A stretch of DNA of 64,000 bases from Sipunculus nudus (taxonomy: Eukaryota > Annelida > Sipuncula > Golfingiida > Sipunculidae), in assembly GCA_026874595.1 (NCBI GenBank), contig CM049321.1:15697979-15761978 (forward strand), given 5' to 3'. The notes beneath the pieces were generated by a model. That model was not told the origin of the DNA. It saw nothing but the letters and a program-made list of their open reading frames with translations, and ran no database searches. Each line of letters starts with the position of its first letter. Position 1 is the first letter of the stretch. A program made the translations under genes and the position numbers. Positions 33,830 through 45,485 of the stretch are shown here, in pieces.

Positions 33830-36010
33830 GGTTTTCTAGGCAAGGGTTTACCTGCTCCGTTCTGGCTTGACCTTCGAAATTAGGCTCTTGTAAGACAGGT
33901 TTGTTTTATTTTTCGGCATTATGCCATAGTACGCTGCATTATTAATGATTTTAATATTCCCCCAATAGGTGTTCCTATTTCTTTTGTGCTTTAAGGTCTT
34001 CTACGCCTAGCACGCTTTTTTTCAGGATGCACCTTGGGATTTTCCTGCATTTCGAGCCCACTGGCCACAGAGCATATTATGCAATTCGCAGACACAGGTC
34101 CGTTCTATTCCCCACTGATCAAAATACTTCCCTAAACAAAAAGTACAGCTTTTAAATTCAAAACAAAGACCACATGACTCCGCTTTCAATGCGAGGCTTT
34201 TCAGCTGGGTTAACATTACGACCGGTTACACGACCACCGTTTGACTATCTATGGGTTTACCGTTATGTTGATTTCTATAACTGTCTTTCCATTATAACCA
34301 TTGTTTCACTTATTCATCCAATTGATGGGTTGTTTGAAGAATAGGTTGATCCAAGCCCAACAAGTTAAACACAGTTAGGGGCGGCGGGGATGGGGTGGAT
34401 GCACACATATTATTTTAAACACGTTTCTCTTATATTCAAAACATATATAAAATTAAAGTGTGCATATAATAAGAAATAACACCATAAGAAATGCAACGAT
34501 ACAGGACTTAATATAGTGTCGATATCAGTGAAGCTGTTACGCATAAAATCACGTTCCTCTGATAAACGATAAAAAGACGTACAGGAATGAGTGAAGTGAA
34601 AATATTGGTAAAGGGCTTAAACATAAAACAACTTCTTCTCATAAGCCATACACATGTGCCTCAGTAACATGTCAATATCAGTGAAGCTCTTACACATGAC
34701 ATCACGTTTCTTCCATAAGCAAAACTAATGAAAAAGTCATTCTAAGACACCAGTAAAGCTTTTACACGTAAAAATTCGTTCCTGTCATAAGCAATATCTA
34801 TATAATTAATACGGAGTTGGGTTTTTCTAGACCACGGTTTACCTGCTTCCGTTCTCATTTGACTCTCCAAATTCGGCAGACGTATCGGTGGTGTGCTCTT
34901 CTAGAACAAGTTTGTTTTATTTTGCGAAATTATGCCCTATTTAGCTCAATGATTAATAATTTTAATATTTCCCCATTAGGTGCCCCTATTTCTTTTGTCC
35001 TGCAAGGTCCTCCACGACTGTGACGCTTTTACAGGAGGCGCCTCGGGGATTTTCACAGGCCTGTTAAGACCGCGGCCAGCGGTCATGTCCTGCCCAAAAG
35101 GCATTTCCGTGCAATACGCGGTCACGCGGGTCCACTATAATCCCCATTGATCCCCCGTATCCATTGTAACGCTTCTGAAGGAATTTTCTGTCTGAAAAGG
35201 ATGTAAAGGTTTTTAATCCAAAGACTACATGGCTCCGCTTTCAATGCCAGGGCTTGTCAGTTTGGTCAACACTGGGCACTGAGTCCAGTGATGTGACCAC
35301 CGTTTGACACATTTTTAATGGGTTACAGGTATGTTGATTTTTATGCATTCAAAAATATCTTTCCATAATAACCATGGTATCAAAGTACGGCCAAGTCATG
35401 TGTTTTATGAATTTCAGAATCAGAATCAGAATTTTCTTTAATATCAGTCATGTGTCCATGTGTATGCGTTTCACTGTCATATGCTTCAGTAACTCGAGTT
35501 AACCTCGCGAGTGGCAGAACAAATTAATACGAATGGGTAGCTCCCACATGGGTTCACAGGAATGGTCTTTTTTCATAATGGTTTATAAGAAAATATATAA
35601 TGTGGTAATTAATATTACCTCCAAAATGAAATCGACAATTTATATGTCTTTACCCTAACCCTCTACAAATGTTCAGCAAAGCATTTTTTGCCTGTCACGC
35701 TTTTTCAGGAGGCGACCTGTTATCCCAAATGAACCCCATTTCCATTATGTCGCCTGTTAAGGAATTTTACTCTGTCAAAAGGACGTAAAGATTTTAATTT
35801 CAAGCGCAGAACACATGTTTACATGAATCTTTTAATAGGGAGCCCTTTTCCTTTGAGTGGACACTGAGAGCTGAGGCCTTTTACACCATCACCGTTTTAT
35901 AGGTTTACAGGTATGTTTATATTTATACATTCAGACGTATCTTTCCATGGTAACCATGGTTTTAATAGTTCGGCCGATTTATGGGTTGTTTGAAAAATGT
36001 ATTTAAAAAA
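33830..36010. repeat. Segment present in three direct copies
   Basis: Copy 1 (about 33830-34350), copy 2 (about 34805-35395) and partial copy 3 (about 35690-36000) share, in order, 'GGTTTACCTGCT', 'CCTATTTCTTTTGT', 'CACGCTTTTTCAGGA', 'CTCCGCTTTCAATGC' and 'TAACCATGGT'-type ends. A Cys-rich reverse-strand frame in copy 1 (34022-34216) is not kept open in copies 2 and 3, so coding is not supported. Confidence 0.75.
34480..34800. repeat. ~63 bp unit array, copy 1
   Basis: Units repeat 'ATATCAGTGAAGCT.TTACAC', 'ATCACGTTCCT' and 'ATAAGC' at about 60-70 base intervals. The same unit makes the arrays at 37280, 43300 and 62880. Confidence 0.75.
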
Positions 36011-36042
36011 AAAAAAAAAAAAAAACCCGGGGGGGGGGGGGT
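36001..36042. repeat. Poly-A run followed by poly-G run
   Basis: About 20 A, then CCC, then about 12 G. It lies at the end of the third copy of the 33.8-36.0 kb segment and may be a retroposition tail or just slippage-prone sequence. Confidence 0.8.
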
Positions 36043-36044
36043 GG

Positions 36045-37275
36045 ATTCCACACACTTCTAAGGGTCCTCAATTTCTTGGGGACTTAAAAACCCCCGCCAG
36101 AATCTACTAATCAGTCGCTGGTTCATACGTGCACGTTACATCTAAAACATTGTCATGGTTCAGAAACACGGGTTCACAAGGCGAGTGGCAGAACAGCTGC
36201 ATACGAATGGGAGGCTTCTACTCGGGGATAAAGATATAGCCCCTTATAATTATTCCTTTGAGGAATAGTGATAATGGCACTTAAGAAAATAATATATTAT
36301 GGTGATTCCGATTACCTCCAAAAATGAAATGGATTACGGATGCAGTTTTACTCTACCCCACTTCAAATTTTCAGCAAAATCTGTATATTACATTTTGCAT
36401 AATTTGCTGAAAGACAATGCAACGAACCAAGGCTGAAGTGGTTTCTTTGCTAAATGCTTTCATCGAAATATATCAACCTGCTTTCTTTTTATCTGGGAGG
36501 GGTGTCAATTTTGCATCAGACCTGCTTATTCCATGACAATTTACATTACTTAAACTAAACATTTAATACTGTTGGAATAAATTTTTCTGGGCCTATCTTT
36601 TTCACATTGGCAGCGATACGTTTCACGTACATGAGACTTCAACAACATATGTATGTGTATACAAATAACGCATATGTCTGTTAACATGTCTTAGACTATA
36701 CCCTAAACTGACTACACTGGATTTACATCGTGTTTTATGATGTCGCCTGAGCTTCAACTAATACAAAACATCTTTCATATAATTTCACGGTAAATGCTTC
36801 TTTATACAACCGTTATATCAACGATATTTCCTAAGCAATGAAGCTGTCGGACCTTTGTTGTTTATCGGGAAAAATAAAACTTCTCACTTAAAAATTCGTA
36901 CTCCCTGTATATGCCTCACGTCTCTTTCCAACATTTATTTATTGTGTGATTTCTCGAATGGAATATTTTTTTTCCATGTTGATATTTTGGGGGAGGTTGT
37001 TCCTGGATAATTCTAGCAGAAGTAATCTTTATATCATATAAGTGAAACACATGACAAAAGTTCCTGCAAAAACCGGCGTCGTTTAGTTCCTATCAGCTCA
37101 TTTAAAAAAAAAAGCATTAGATAGAGCCGTGGATTTTCCACGGGAGCAGCTAGTAAATATATTAATAACGCGTCTTTTCTACATAATACTGGAAGCAAAA
37201 ACATACTAAAAGGAGTAAAGTAATTCTTACAAGCGATTCATGATATGTTCTACATGGTTCTTCTAATATTCTATA
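36045..37275. other. Intergenic, no gene seen
   Basis: AT-rich. Parts near 36170-36370 again echo the 35.5-35.7 kb spacer ('GAGTGGCAGAACAGCT', 'ATTACCTCCAAAA'). No exon seen. Confidence 0.5.
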
Positions 37276-37279
37276 CACA

Positions 37280-38345
37280 GATGTTCGCCTTAGCAAAGGG
37301 ACAACATATGTAAAGCGCTAACATAATAAATCTCGTTCCATTATAAGCCATACAGATATATAGGCCCGAGTAAAATATCAATGTCAGTTATCAATATGAG
37401 CTGTAACCTATGAAAATACCTTTCTCCTATTAGCAAAAGCGTCCATGAAAAAAATCTTTAACACATGAAAACGGGTTTCTTTAATACGCAATACAATATA
37501 TTTGGAAAGTGTCTATATTAGTAAAACTTCTACATAAGAAAGCACATCCGTATAAAAGCAATAAAAATATGTTTATATCAGTAAAACATTTACTGTAATA
37601 AGCTATTAATGGCTCTACATCAATAAGCAAGACTAATATGTCGCAAATCCTTGTGTAATAGGTTTACACTGGAAAACACGTTCCTGTAATAACTAATACA
37701 AACATGTCTATTTCACCATATTTGTTACAGATGAAAACATGTTACTGTAATAAGCTATATTAATATATTGTCTTTCTTCCTTACGCAGGAAGCATAGCAG
37801 GCTAACAGAAAGGAAATAATCCTCAAAGATATTTTATATATTAGATACTATAAGATATTTTGGACACGTTATATATTCAATATGATATTCTAAAGCTGTG
37901 TAATAATATGAAATAATCTGAAATAAATCTGAAAACATAAGAAATCATTGAGATATGTTATTAGATATGCTAAAACTACGAGATTGAAAGTTTCTATATA
38001 GACAAGGGATATGTCAGGGGATTCTCGATGTGAGATGTTTTAAAAATAATCTAGATGCAAGGGTTAAGAGATTCAAGGGGCATAGGACATATTATGAGCA
38101 GTTGATGCTAAATAAATAGAGAAAACCATGACATAATATAGATTTATAAAACATATCACTTCACTACTTTTTCTTCAGCTTTTTTTAATCCCTTGTAATT
38201 TCAACCATGTTAATAGTTATTTTCTAGCTGGCCATCATGCAGTGAACCATATAATTGGCCTATCAGCGATATATTTGAAAATACGAAGATCGACTTTTTT
38301 TTACCTGCTTATTGTTCAAATTCACACTTGCGATTAGAAAGCAAA
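37280..38345. repeat. ~63 bp unit array, copy 2, with AT-rich tail
   Basis: The array (37280-37770) repeats 'TCAGTAAAAC.T.TAC' and 'TGTAATAAGC'. The tail (37785-38340) starts with 'GAAGCATAGCAGGCTAACAG' and ends with 'TGCAGTGAACCA...CGAAGATCG'. The same order of array and tail is found at 43300-44220 and 62880-63800. Confidence 0.75.
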
Positions 38346-38685
38346 TACGCTTATAAACTAACAGAGGTACCCGGCGTTGCCCGGTGAAACTAACTAAAAA
38401 CAAACCTAAAAACACAGAATGACTGGGCGGTGTATCATATATTTTCCTTTTCCAAACTAGGTGTCAACATTTTGTAGTCGTTGTACAAGGTTTTTAAAGT
38501 GTGTGTCCACAGTGTGTATAGGTGTCCACGTATTCTAGTTGTTGTACTGTCCAAGGTGTGTATGGTAAGTGTCCACACCTTGGTGCAACAGAACGAATTA
38601 TTAGTAGTTAGAGATGGAGCAAATATCTTATGCTGCTATAGTATAGGCTTTTCCTCTTGTTCCTGCTGATTTTATGTTTGTGAAT
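38346..38685. other. Spacer, no gene seen
   Basis: It contains 'ACCCGGCGTTGCCCGG', a motif often seen in invertebrate dispersed repeats, and a short internal duplication ('TAGTTGTTGTAC' / 'TAGTCGTTGTAC'). In the intact lectin gene the third exon sits at the corresponding place; it is absent here. Confidence 0.45.
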
Positions 38686-38689
38686 CTAG

Positions 38690-38900
38690 CCGTGAAAAAA
38701 AGTAACGTGAATCAGCTATAAGTATTTAAGCAATTAGTCATGTGCTTATAAGACAACGATTTCCTTCTGACCACACGCATAAATAGTGTGATTTATAAAA
38801 GGTGCCTGGATCAGCACCCCTTAAAATAACTGCTTTATACCTTGGATACAATTACATCGTGATATCTTAAAAGAATATCCATATCCGCTCTGCATAAGTG
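38690..38900 (-). repeat. Duplicate of lectin intron 2 sequence
   Basis: It matches 46975-47235 ('GTGAATCAGCTAT', 'GCATAAATAGTGTGATT', 'GATCAGCA.CCCTTAAAA'). In the intact gene that stretch lies in intron 2 upstream of the third exon; here it directly adjoins the broken second exon. Confidence 0.75.
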
Positions 38901-38970
38901 TATTGAACTTTAAAGTTCGTTACAATGAACCAATATTCGGGCATTCCTTTTGGTATTAGTGCTTACATAC

Positions 38971-39913
38971 CTCGTTTGCGGTTATTCTCCTTTGGTTGCG
39001 AATTGATACATGATTCTGGCAATAATGTCAGAAATCTTCGACAGTATGGCTGCTTGTCCTCTGATAACACGCTTTTTTGCTTAACCGTGTGTGATTATTT
39101 CTTGACTGTGGTAAATTCACAAGGTTCTGCAGACTCCGTAAAATGATAATCTTGAAATAAAATACGCAAAATGATCCATCGACTAATATTACATTGACTA
39201 AATATCATATTATTAATTTACTTGGTAAAATATATTATCATTGGACCCTGGAAACAAGCTTTAACGACAGGTTCAAATATATGTTAATACGCATCTGATT
39301 ATAACCTCCATGTTTACCCACAGTAGAGATATTGATTATATTTATCGAGAACCTCCCTTTGTACATCCGGAGGTATGTTTCGGTTGCCTAGGTGGGTACG
39401 GACTCAGGAGAATCATGTCACCGTTCAGATACAGAATGAAATCTGGATCCACTGAGTGAAAACAGGTTTACCCGCTAACGCATTCATATTCTCCATATCT
39501 TCCGGTCATGTGTTACTAACATTTCTGAAAAAAACATTTTCATCAAGTCTGCATTTTATATAATGTCCCGTGAGGGAATTTTTCTCATATTACGGCGGGT
39601 TGGTGTTCGCTTCTACATTCTGACCCGGAACCGGAAGTGTTGATATATACCTGTCCAACGGTATCCGGTTTGCACAACATGCCACAGTTTATATCACTTA
39701 TTTCAGATGGCCCTTCAATCGACTTTTGTTTCTGAATGATACATTCCGCAGGACTTTCCATATGTGTAAGATCAATAATCTTCATTACCAGGTAGTGGCT
39801 TGGTTTCAGCCGTTGAAAAGAGGATCTAATATTTGCAAATATTAACCCAGCATTAAAAATACATGAAGGATGAATCGTTCCTTTGTTCAGATCAGCGTAC
39901 ACCTTTTATACAT
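38971..39913 (-). pseudogene. Broken lectin copy A: exons 1 and 2
   Basis: Exon 1 copy, 39913-39847, is 67 bases like the intact one and starts ATG, but has an in-frame TGA at codon 9 and a weakened donor (GTTAAT). Exon 2 copy, 39135-38971, is 165 bases (intact: 174) and keeps the donor GTATGT, the stretch FLTLLPESCIN and the latter two cysteines. It has a TAA in its first third, and the acceptor AG is changed (ACAG to ACGG). No CTLD exons follow. The flanking sequence up to about 40400 also matches 53590-54700. This is a pseudogene of the gene at 45250-54346. Confidence 0.82.
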
Positions 39914-40400
39914 TGTTGTCTTTGTGGTAACCTAGACAGTTCACACAGTTTACTCAGAGCGATATAAACATACCGATGATAAATCGCTGATTAGGGTTGA
40001 TTTTGAAAAAAGGAATCCAATATCGCAGGTATTGTTTAGACTCTGCATCAGTGTATGAAATTGTCGATCTATTCAATGTAGAATACTTGAAGATATTTCT
40101 TTATACGTACATATTGAATAAGCTTTACTAATTAGTACAATTGGAAACATTTGTAATACATGTGTAAAGTCCTATAAAGACATTCCTGAGTATAACATGA
40201 AGACAATACAATTATCATTGTACATAACAGTGTTGTCAGTGATCAATTTTAGTAACTTTGACATCAATGCATAGGTCAGACGTATTTTATATAAATGGCA
40301 ATTTCAAGTTTTTTCCTGTCATATAATACTTATAAAAGGAATTCGGTTCACGTCTGTTCGCAATGTTCTCTCGCGTTGTGTACAATAGTGTGCCTTACAT
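39914..40400. repeat. 5' flank of lectin copy A, duplicated
   Basis: It is similar to 54350-54600 and 56105-56560 (shared 'GTTGTCTTT.TGGTA', 'AGTTCACACAGT', 'GTTGTCAGT', 'CATATAAATGACAATTT' forms). This is the presumed upstream/promoter region of each lectin copy. Confidence 0.7.
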
Positions 40401-40875
40401 CATTTTAAAGGTTATCATGCCCGCAGTGACAGGCGATATGAGAATAAATAATTTTTAATGTACATATAATTTTGAGTGATTTTTCCGTTTTTACTGACTT
40501 GCACAACGGGAAGACCGAGCACAGCCTGCCTTCGACAATGACCGGAACCCATTCATCGTGGTCTTTCAGCCTCAATCACTACTATTCTTCATATGAATAA
40601 CGCTAGCTTTTAGTGAGGGATTTGAGCCTCTCGGCCCTTTCATTTGAACGAGGCTCTCACCCACCTGCGTGGTCGGTAAAAAAGAAAAAAACACGTTTCT
40701 CGCTTTATGAAATGAAGAGATTTTAACCCAGGAGGAATAATGACAAAACCTAATTCAAGGTCCCACTTTCACGAAAAGGCGTGGGGCGGGGTGAGATGGG
40801 GTAAGGCGGAGTGGTGTCTTGGGTTTCAGGCCTCAAAATATGTCTGAAACGATGGAAAAAATGTTGCGGCGGTTG
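40401..40875. other. Intergenic, no gene seen
   Basis: Nothing supported. A stretch near 40500-40720 is more GC-rich but has no clear exon. Confidence 0.5.
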
Positions 40876-40879
40876 AAAA

Positions 40880-41190
40880 TGAATACGGACTCTCTGCATG
40901 GAGTCCCGTTGGGTCCACTTCTGCTACTTAAGAGGTATGCATATTTCTGTTTCTTTCTTCAGGAACAGTTTCCTAGCAATAAATAAATATTTAATAAATC
41001 TTTCATGTGTTACTCGCGTCAACCTCATCTTTATAGGTCCAACGATAGAATCCAGTCAAATGTCATCGAAAACCTGAATGCCTCCGCGTCTCATTCCGGT
41101 TCGCAATGTAAACAACATCACTGACCAGGTCTTCAAGGTAAACATACCGGGGTATAAATTTCTTGACACAAGGACAGCCCCACAAAATAA
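40880..41190 (+). repeat. Direct repeat, left copy
   Basis: It pairs with 41527-41830: shared 'TGCATGGAGTCCCGTT', 'CTTCTGCTACTTA', 'AGGAACAGTTTCCT', 'CCTCCGCGTCTCATTCCGGT' and 'GACCAGGTCTTCAAGG'. A shorter companion repeat ('TAAAAGGAATTCGGTTCAC') at 40330 and 41460 precedes each copy. Confidence 0.82.
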
Positions 41191-41526
41191 ATGTTAAAAA
41201 TATTGGAGCGAATGCAGGATCACTCACACACTGTCACCAACAGGTTATCAGTTAATACGGACGGACGGTATGTTTAGTATTCATGTAATTTAAAAGTAAG
41301 TTGCAAAATTAAGATACACGCAGCTGGACATAGATACGTTTCTGTTCACAGAAGTGTTGTGCCTCAGAGAGGTGCGTGAGTTATTCTGCAGTCGTGCCAA
41401 AATGTTTATACATATGGTATGGAGACAGTTTCCCCACTGAAAACCTATATCTAATACTTATAAAAGGAATTCGGTTCACTTTTGTTCGCAATGTTCTCTA
41501 AAACCGCGTTGTGTACAACATACTGA

Positions 41527-41830
41527 AAATGGAATACGGACCCACTGCATGGAGTCCCGTTTGGGTCCGCTTCTGCTACTTACGATGTATACATATTTCT
41601 TTTTCCTTCTTGAGGAACAGTTTCCTTGCAACGTACATTTAATTGATCTTTCATGTGTTCCTCACACAAACCTATTCTTTATACGTCTAACGATAGAAAC
41701 CGGTCAAATATCAACGAAACACTGTATGCCTCCGCGTCTCATTCCGGTTCGCAATGTAAACCATCTCTGACCAGGTCTTCAAGGTAAACAACCTATGATT
41801 TTTGCCACGAGCACAGCGCCACAAAATAAC
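41527..41830 (+). repeat. Direct repeat, right copy
   Basis: Second copy of the segment at 40880. Here an ATG (41549) opens a short hydrophobic frame beginning MESRLGPLLLLTM; the left copy has lost one base and cannot encode it. This is a signal-peptide-like start but no downstream exon was found. Confidence 0.8.
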
Positions 41831-41834
41831 AGTA

Positions 41835-42828
41835 AAAAATATTTGTACAAATCGTATTCAGAGAGTATCCCACTAAAAAACTATATTTTATTTAACTTTA
41901 TAATAAAAAATGAGCCAACATTTAACATCTCAGTAAATATATCTTCCAAACCCCGGTAAAAATCCCAGTATATCGGGTTTAACAGCTAGTTTTATTATAA
42001 ATTGCAAGTCTTAACTACGAATGTAGGATGTTCAGAGGAACATATACACTGATTTACTGTGGAAGTAGTTAATTTGGCGATTGGATTTACGCGCATATTT
42101 CATTTTACAGCATTAACACAGTTCCAATTTCCAGTATATATAGGTAAATCAATTTATATCCAATTCTTAAAATACTTAAAGGCTTATATACAAACAGGCT
42201 TGTGGCGCAACGAACTTTCCCCATATGAAGCTCCGTGTGACCGCGTACATGCCTCGGACGACCGAGTACCGTGACCGCGAGATGTAAACAATACGTTATT
42301 AACCGGGACTAATCACGCTTGATGATGTTATGGTACTACACCAAGCCTCTTTGTTGGACATCTGACTAAGATGTAGAATTGCTCAAATCTTTAAAAAGAA
42401 TTATAAATCTGTAAAAACTCATAACGATGGGGTAAATATTATTGATACAGTGTAAATGCCTAAGGTCTATAGCGTTGCGCAGTATTTCCATTGAACAATA
42501 AGGTAGCCCAATCATAATCCTGATTAAGTTCATGCCCCATTAGTGTTTCTATGGACCTGTCTGATTTGTACACACAGTTTAATTCGTTACTATTCTCTGT
42601 ACCATTGTTAGAGATGTTGTGAGTAAAGAAATATAATGCTCTCAAACAGCACAGACCCTCTTCGCCACGTGTTCTCCCATGCATGCTTAGATCGATAAGA
42701 TGACTTTTATATGACAAATTACGCCCCATACATATACCTTTATTCCTAATATTAGTATTTCACAATAGAAAATTGTATCGTTAGTCGTATTATGAATCAT
42801 TAAATGTCATTTTGTTTATATTCATATA

Positions 42829-42884
<56 letters not shown>

Positions 42885-43295
42885 ATGTGTGAGTAGATAC
42901 ATGGGAACAGCTACTTTACACATTTCAGCGACCATCTAGGCAGATTAAGACAAATCAATGGGCCAACTTCAGCTTTTTGTGGATATATTAATATGGCACA
43001 TTCCTATATAAATCTATTAAAATAGTTTATATATGGTGTATTTGATAAACGCACAAGGTCAACAGCGTGCTCAGTATTTGTATTGTATAACGAGGCAGAC
43101 AGTTTGATGTTTTGTCTTCAAGCGTAGGTCACGTTGTTGTAGTTAGATCGCGTGTGGGTCATATACACCAACGGCCTGTATATATCGATGTTAGCAACAT
43201 GGCAGTCAATTAGTGTTGGTACAGGACGATCTTCTGGTGCAGACCCAAGACACTGTCAATATCATTAAAACTGTTACTTATCAAAACACGCGATT
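41835..43295. other. Intergenic, no gene seen
   Basis: AT-rich with a (TA)n-(GT)n tract at 42833-42886. No exon with supporting signals. Confidence 0.5.
42833..42886. repeat. (TA)n then (GT)n microsatellite
   Basis: TA alternation for about 37 bases followed by TG alternation. Confidence 0.93.
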
Positions 43296-43299
43296 TCAT

Positions 43300-44440
43300 A
43301 GGTACAACAAATATATAAGTAAAAATTAGTAAAGGAGTCATACATAAAATCGCGTCCACGTTTTCTTTTAATATGCCATACAACAAAGTAGGCCTAAGTA
43401 AAGTGTCAGTATCAATGAAGCTCTTACACATATAATCACGATCCTCTCATAAGCAAAACAAAAGCACAAGCAAGGTTATTTACTCGTTAAGCTCATACCC
43501 ATGGAAATACTCTCCTTTAATAAGCAATATTAATGTATTAATAAAGTGTCTTTCTGTATTATGCTGGAAGCAGGGCAGACTAAAAGTAGGGAAGGAAGCG
43601 ATTATAGATATAAGATTTTATCCGATATTCATGAGGCATCAATATATATCAAATGATATTCTATAGATGTGCGATAATATGAATTGATTTAGCGATATCA
43701 GAAGAAAATGTGAAATTGTCAGAGATTCTAGACTCTCAAGATATATTATTAGATACCCTAAACATATAAGATAGAATGAAAGTTTTTTACCGGCACAACA
43801 CATATTATCAGGGATTCCAGATATGAGCTTTTCCAATTTAATCTTGATGTAAAATATAAGAGATTGAAGGGGTAAAATATTATTAGAGCGGGGGAAAATC
43901 GCTTATTTGTTATAAGCGATTCCATAGAAAACTATGATATGTTACAGATATATGAGTTATTAAACACAGAATTCTCCCCTCAATGCTTAGTGTTTAGTTT
44001 AAATAGCTACGGCAATTTTCGTAATTTTAAAATCCATAACCACTACATTATCATTTCTTTTCTTGTATTCCTTCTGTCTTTAATTTCTCCTGTAGTTTTG
44101 TCTATGATTTTAGCTATTTCCTCAATGAGAAGCCTGCAGTAAACAAATCAGAGTACTATCTAAAAATATGGAGACCGTCATTTTTGTATCTATCTATTGT
44201 CTTAGGTTAGATTCCAGATAGAAAACAAAGCCTCTAACCAATAACAAAATTTTAAAAGGGACCACAAACATATCTGGCATAACATGTTCCATACGCGCAC
44301 GATATAGAATATGAGATTCAAGGCATATAAGGATATGATATTCTATATATGTAAGAGATGATAGACAAATGATAAACAATAATTCCCGATAATAAACTAT
44401 ATAATAGTTTATATTCCCGGTAATTAGAAATTTATATAAG
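43300..44440. repeat. ~63 bp unit array, copy 3, with AT-rich tail
   Basis: The array (43310-43560) has 'GTGTCAGTATCAATGAAGCT', 'CTTACACATATAATCACG' and 'CATAAGCAA'. The tail from 43558 has 'TGGAAGCAGGGCAGACTAAAA', then ATATC-rich sequence, then 'GCCTGCAGTAAAC' near 44132. Same order as at 37280 and 62880. Confidence 0.72.
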
Positions 44441-44444
44441 TATA

Positions 44445-45245
44445 TTTGGTGTCAATAAGGGTAGTCGTAAGGCCATTTTAACATTATCCACACTAAATTT
44501 ATTGTTAATTTGGTTAAAAGATACAGACTGAAACTCAGTTTAATAATTTCACCACCAGAAACCTATACAGTAAAGCGCCGTTTATCCAAATAGCTCGTGG
44601 GGCAGATTATAATGATAATGTAATACGCAGAAAGAACGTACCTAGTAACAAATAATAATAAATTGTTTGACCACCAATGAACCCCGTTATTTAGGTGTAA
44701 ACTGTAATAATGTTTTCAGTTAAGCTGCAATCTTTGGTACCATATTCTGCTTATTTACCATTCGTCGAGTCATGTTTGAAGCCATAAGCCTTATTACCTT
44801 GGTATCCCATAAATACTCAATTTAATTTTTTTCGAAAATCACATAATTATTACTGAACAAAATGTTAACATGAATGTGTGTTTGTCTATTTACGCTACCT
44901 GGTCGAATAAAATAAAATTTTAGGTGTGTCCAAAGAATTGTTCGGAGGTGTTGGACTAGGCTGCAACGCAGGAAGGAAAAATCACCAATGTCCTAATTTG
45001 AATAAATATTTGTTATTTCTCTTATTTTCCCATTTTTTTTATAAAAATCCTTAATTAGGTGAATCTCGCGCTTTGCGTACATAGTATCTTCAAATAAGTA
45101 TTATATGTAACGTTCTTAAGCCCCCCCCCCCCCCCCGCACAGATTTTTTTGCCAAAATATATCTCTGCCTCCATTGCATGATGGTGGCGTTGTCTGCAAC
45201 TAAAATCATGATCGTTACCGGGACGTTCAGGATATCACTTTTCGT
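44445..45245. other. Downstream of the lectin gene, no gene seen
   Basis: AT-rich with a poly-C tract at 45121-45136. A possible reverse-strand polyadenylation signal (TTTATT read on +) lies near 44498. Confidence 0.45.
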
Positions 45246-45249
45246 TTAC

Positions 45250-45485
45250 CTAAAGGCCCTGTACTTTCCTCTCACAGATTGATAGGAATTTCCGAGTGGA
45301 AGCGTAGTCAGACCACATCCAAGAAAATTTGTTCAGGCCAAGGAAGTCATCGAAATAGAAGAACCAAAGGTTGTCCGGTTGGTCGGGAATCCAGTTTTCA
45401 AACTGGAGTTTCTTTCCTGTAGCGGTCCACAACCATTCTCCCTCACGCTTGTTGTCGGACCCAGAAGTCCAGTAAACCAACCAAC
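45250..45485 (-). CDS. Lectin exon 4: C-terminal half of CTLD
   Basis: Acceptor CTAACCATAG joins the split Gly codon to WLVYWTSGSDN. It carries EGEWLW, NWIPDQPDN, WMWSDYAS and SICERK, and ends seven residues after the last Cys. A degenerate copy lies at about 60200-60330. Confidence 0.93.

Noticed and set aside
34022-34216. Cys-rich reverse-strand frame, possible secreted peptide
   Set aside because: The frame is closed in the two sister copies of the segment and shows no conserved Cys pattern.
38369-38385. ACCCGGCGTTGCCCGG motif as a regulatory palindrome
   Set aside because: It resembles a motif common in dispersed invertebrate repeats and no second copy occurs in the window to test it.
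39585-39902. 105-codon reverse-strand open frame
   Set aside because: It overlaps lectin exon 1 copy A in another frame and is not kept open in the two related segments, so it is a by-product.
42460-42729. 89-codon reverse-strand open frame
   Set aside because: No recognisable domain and no splice context.
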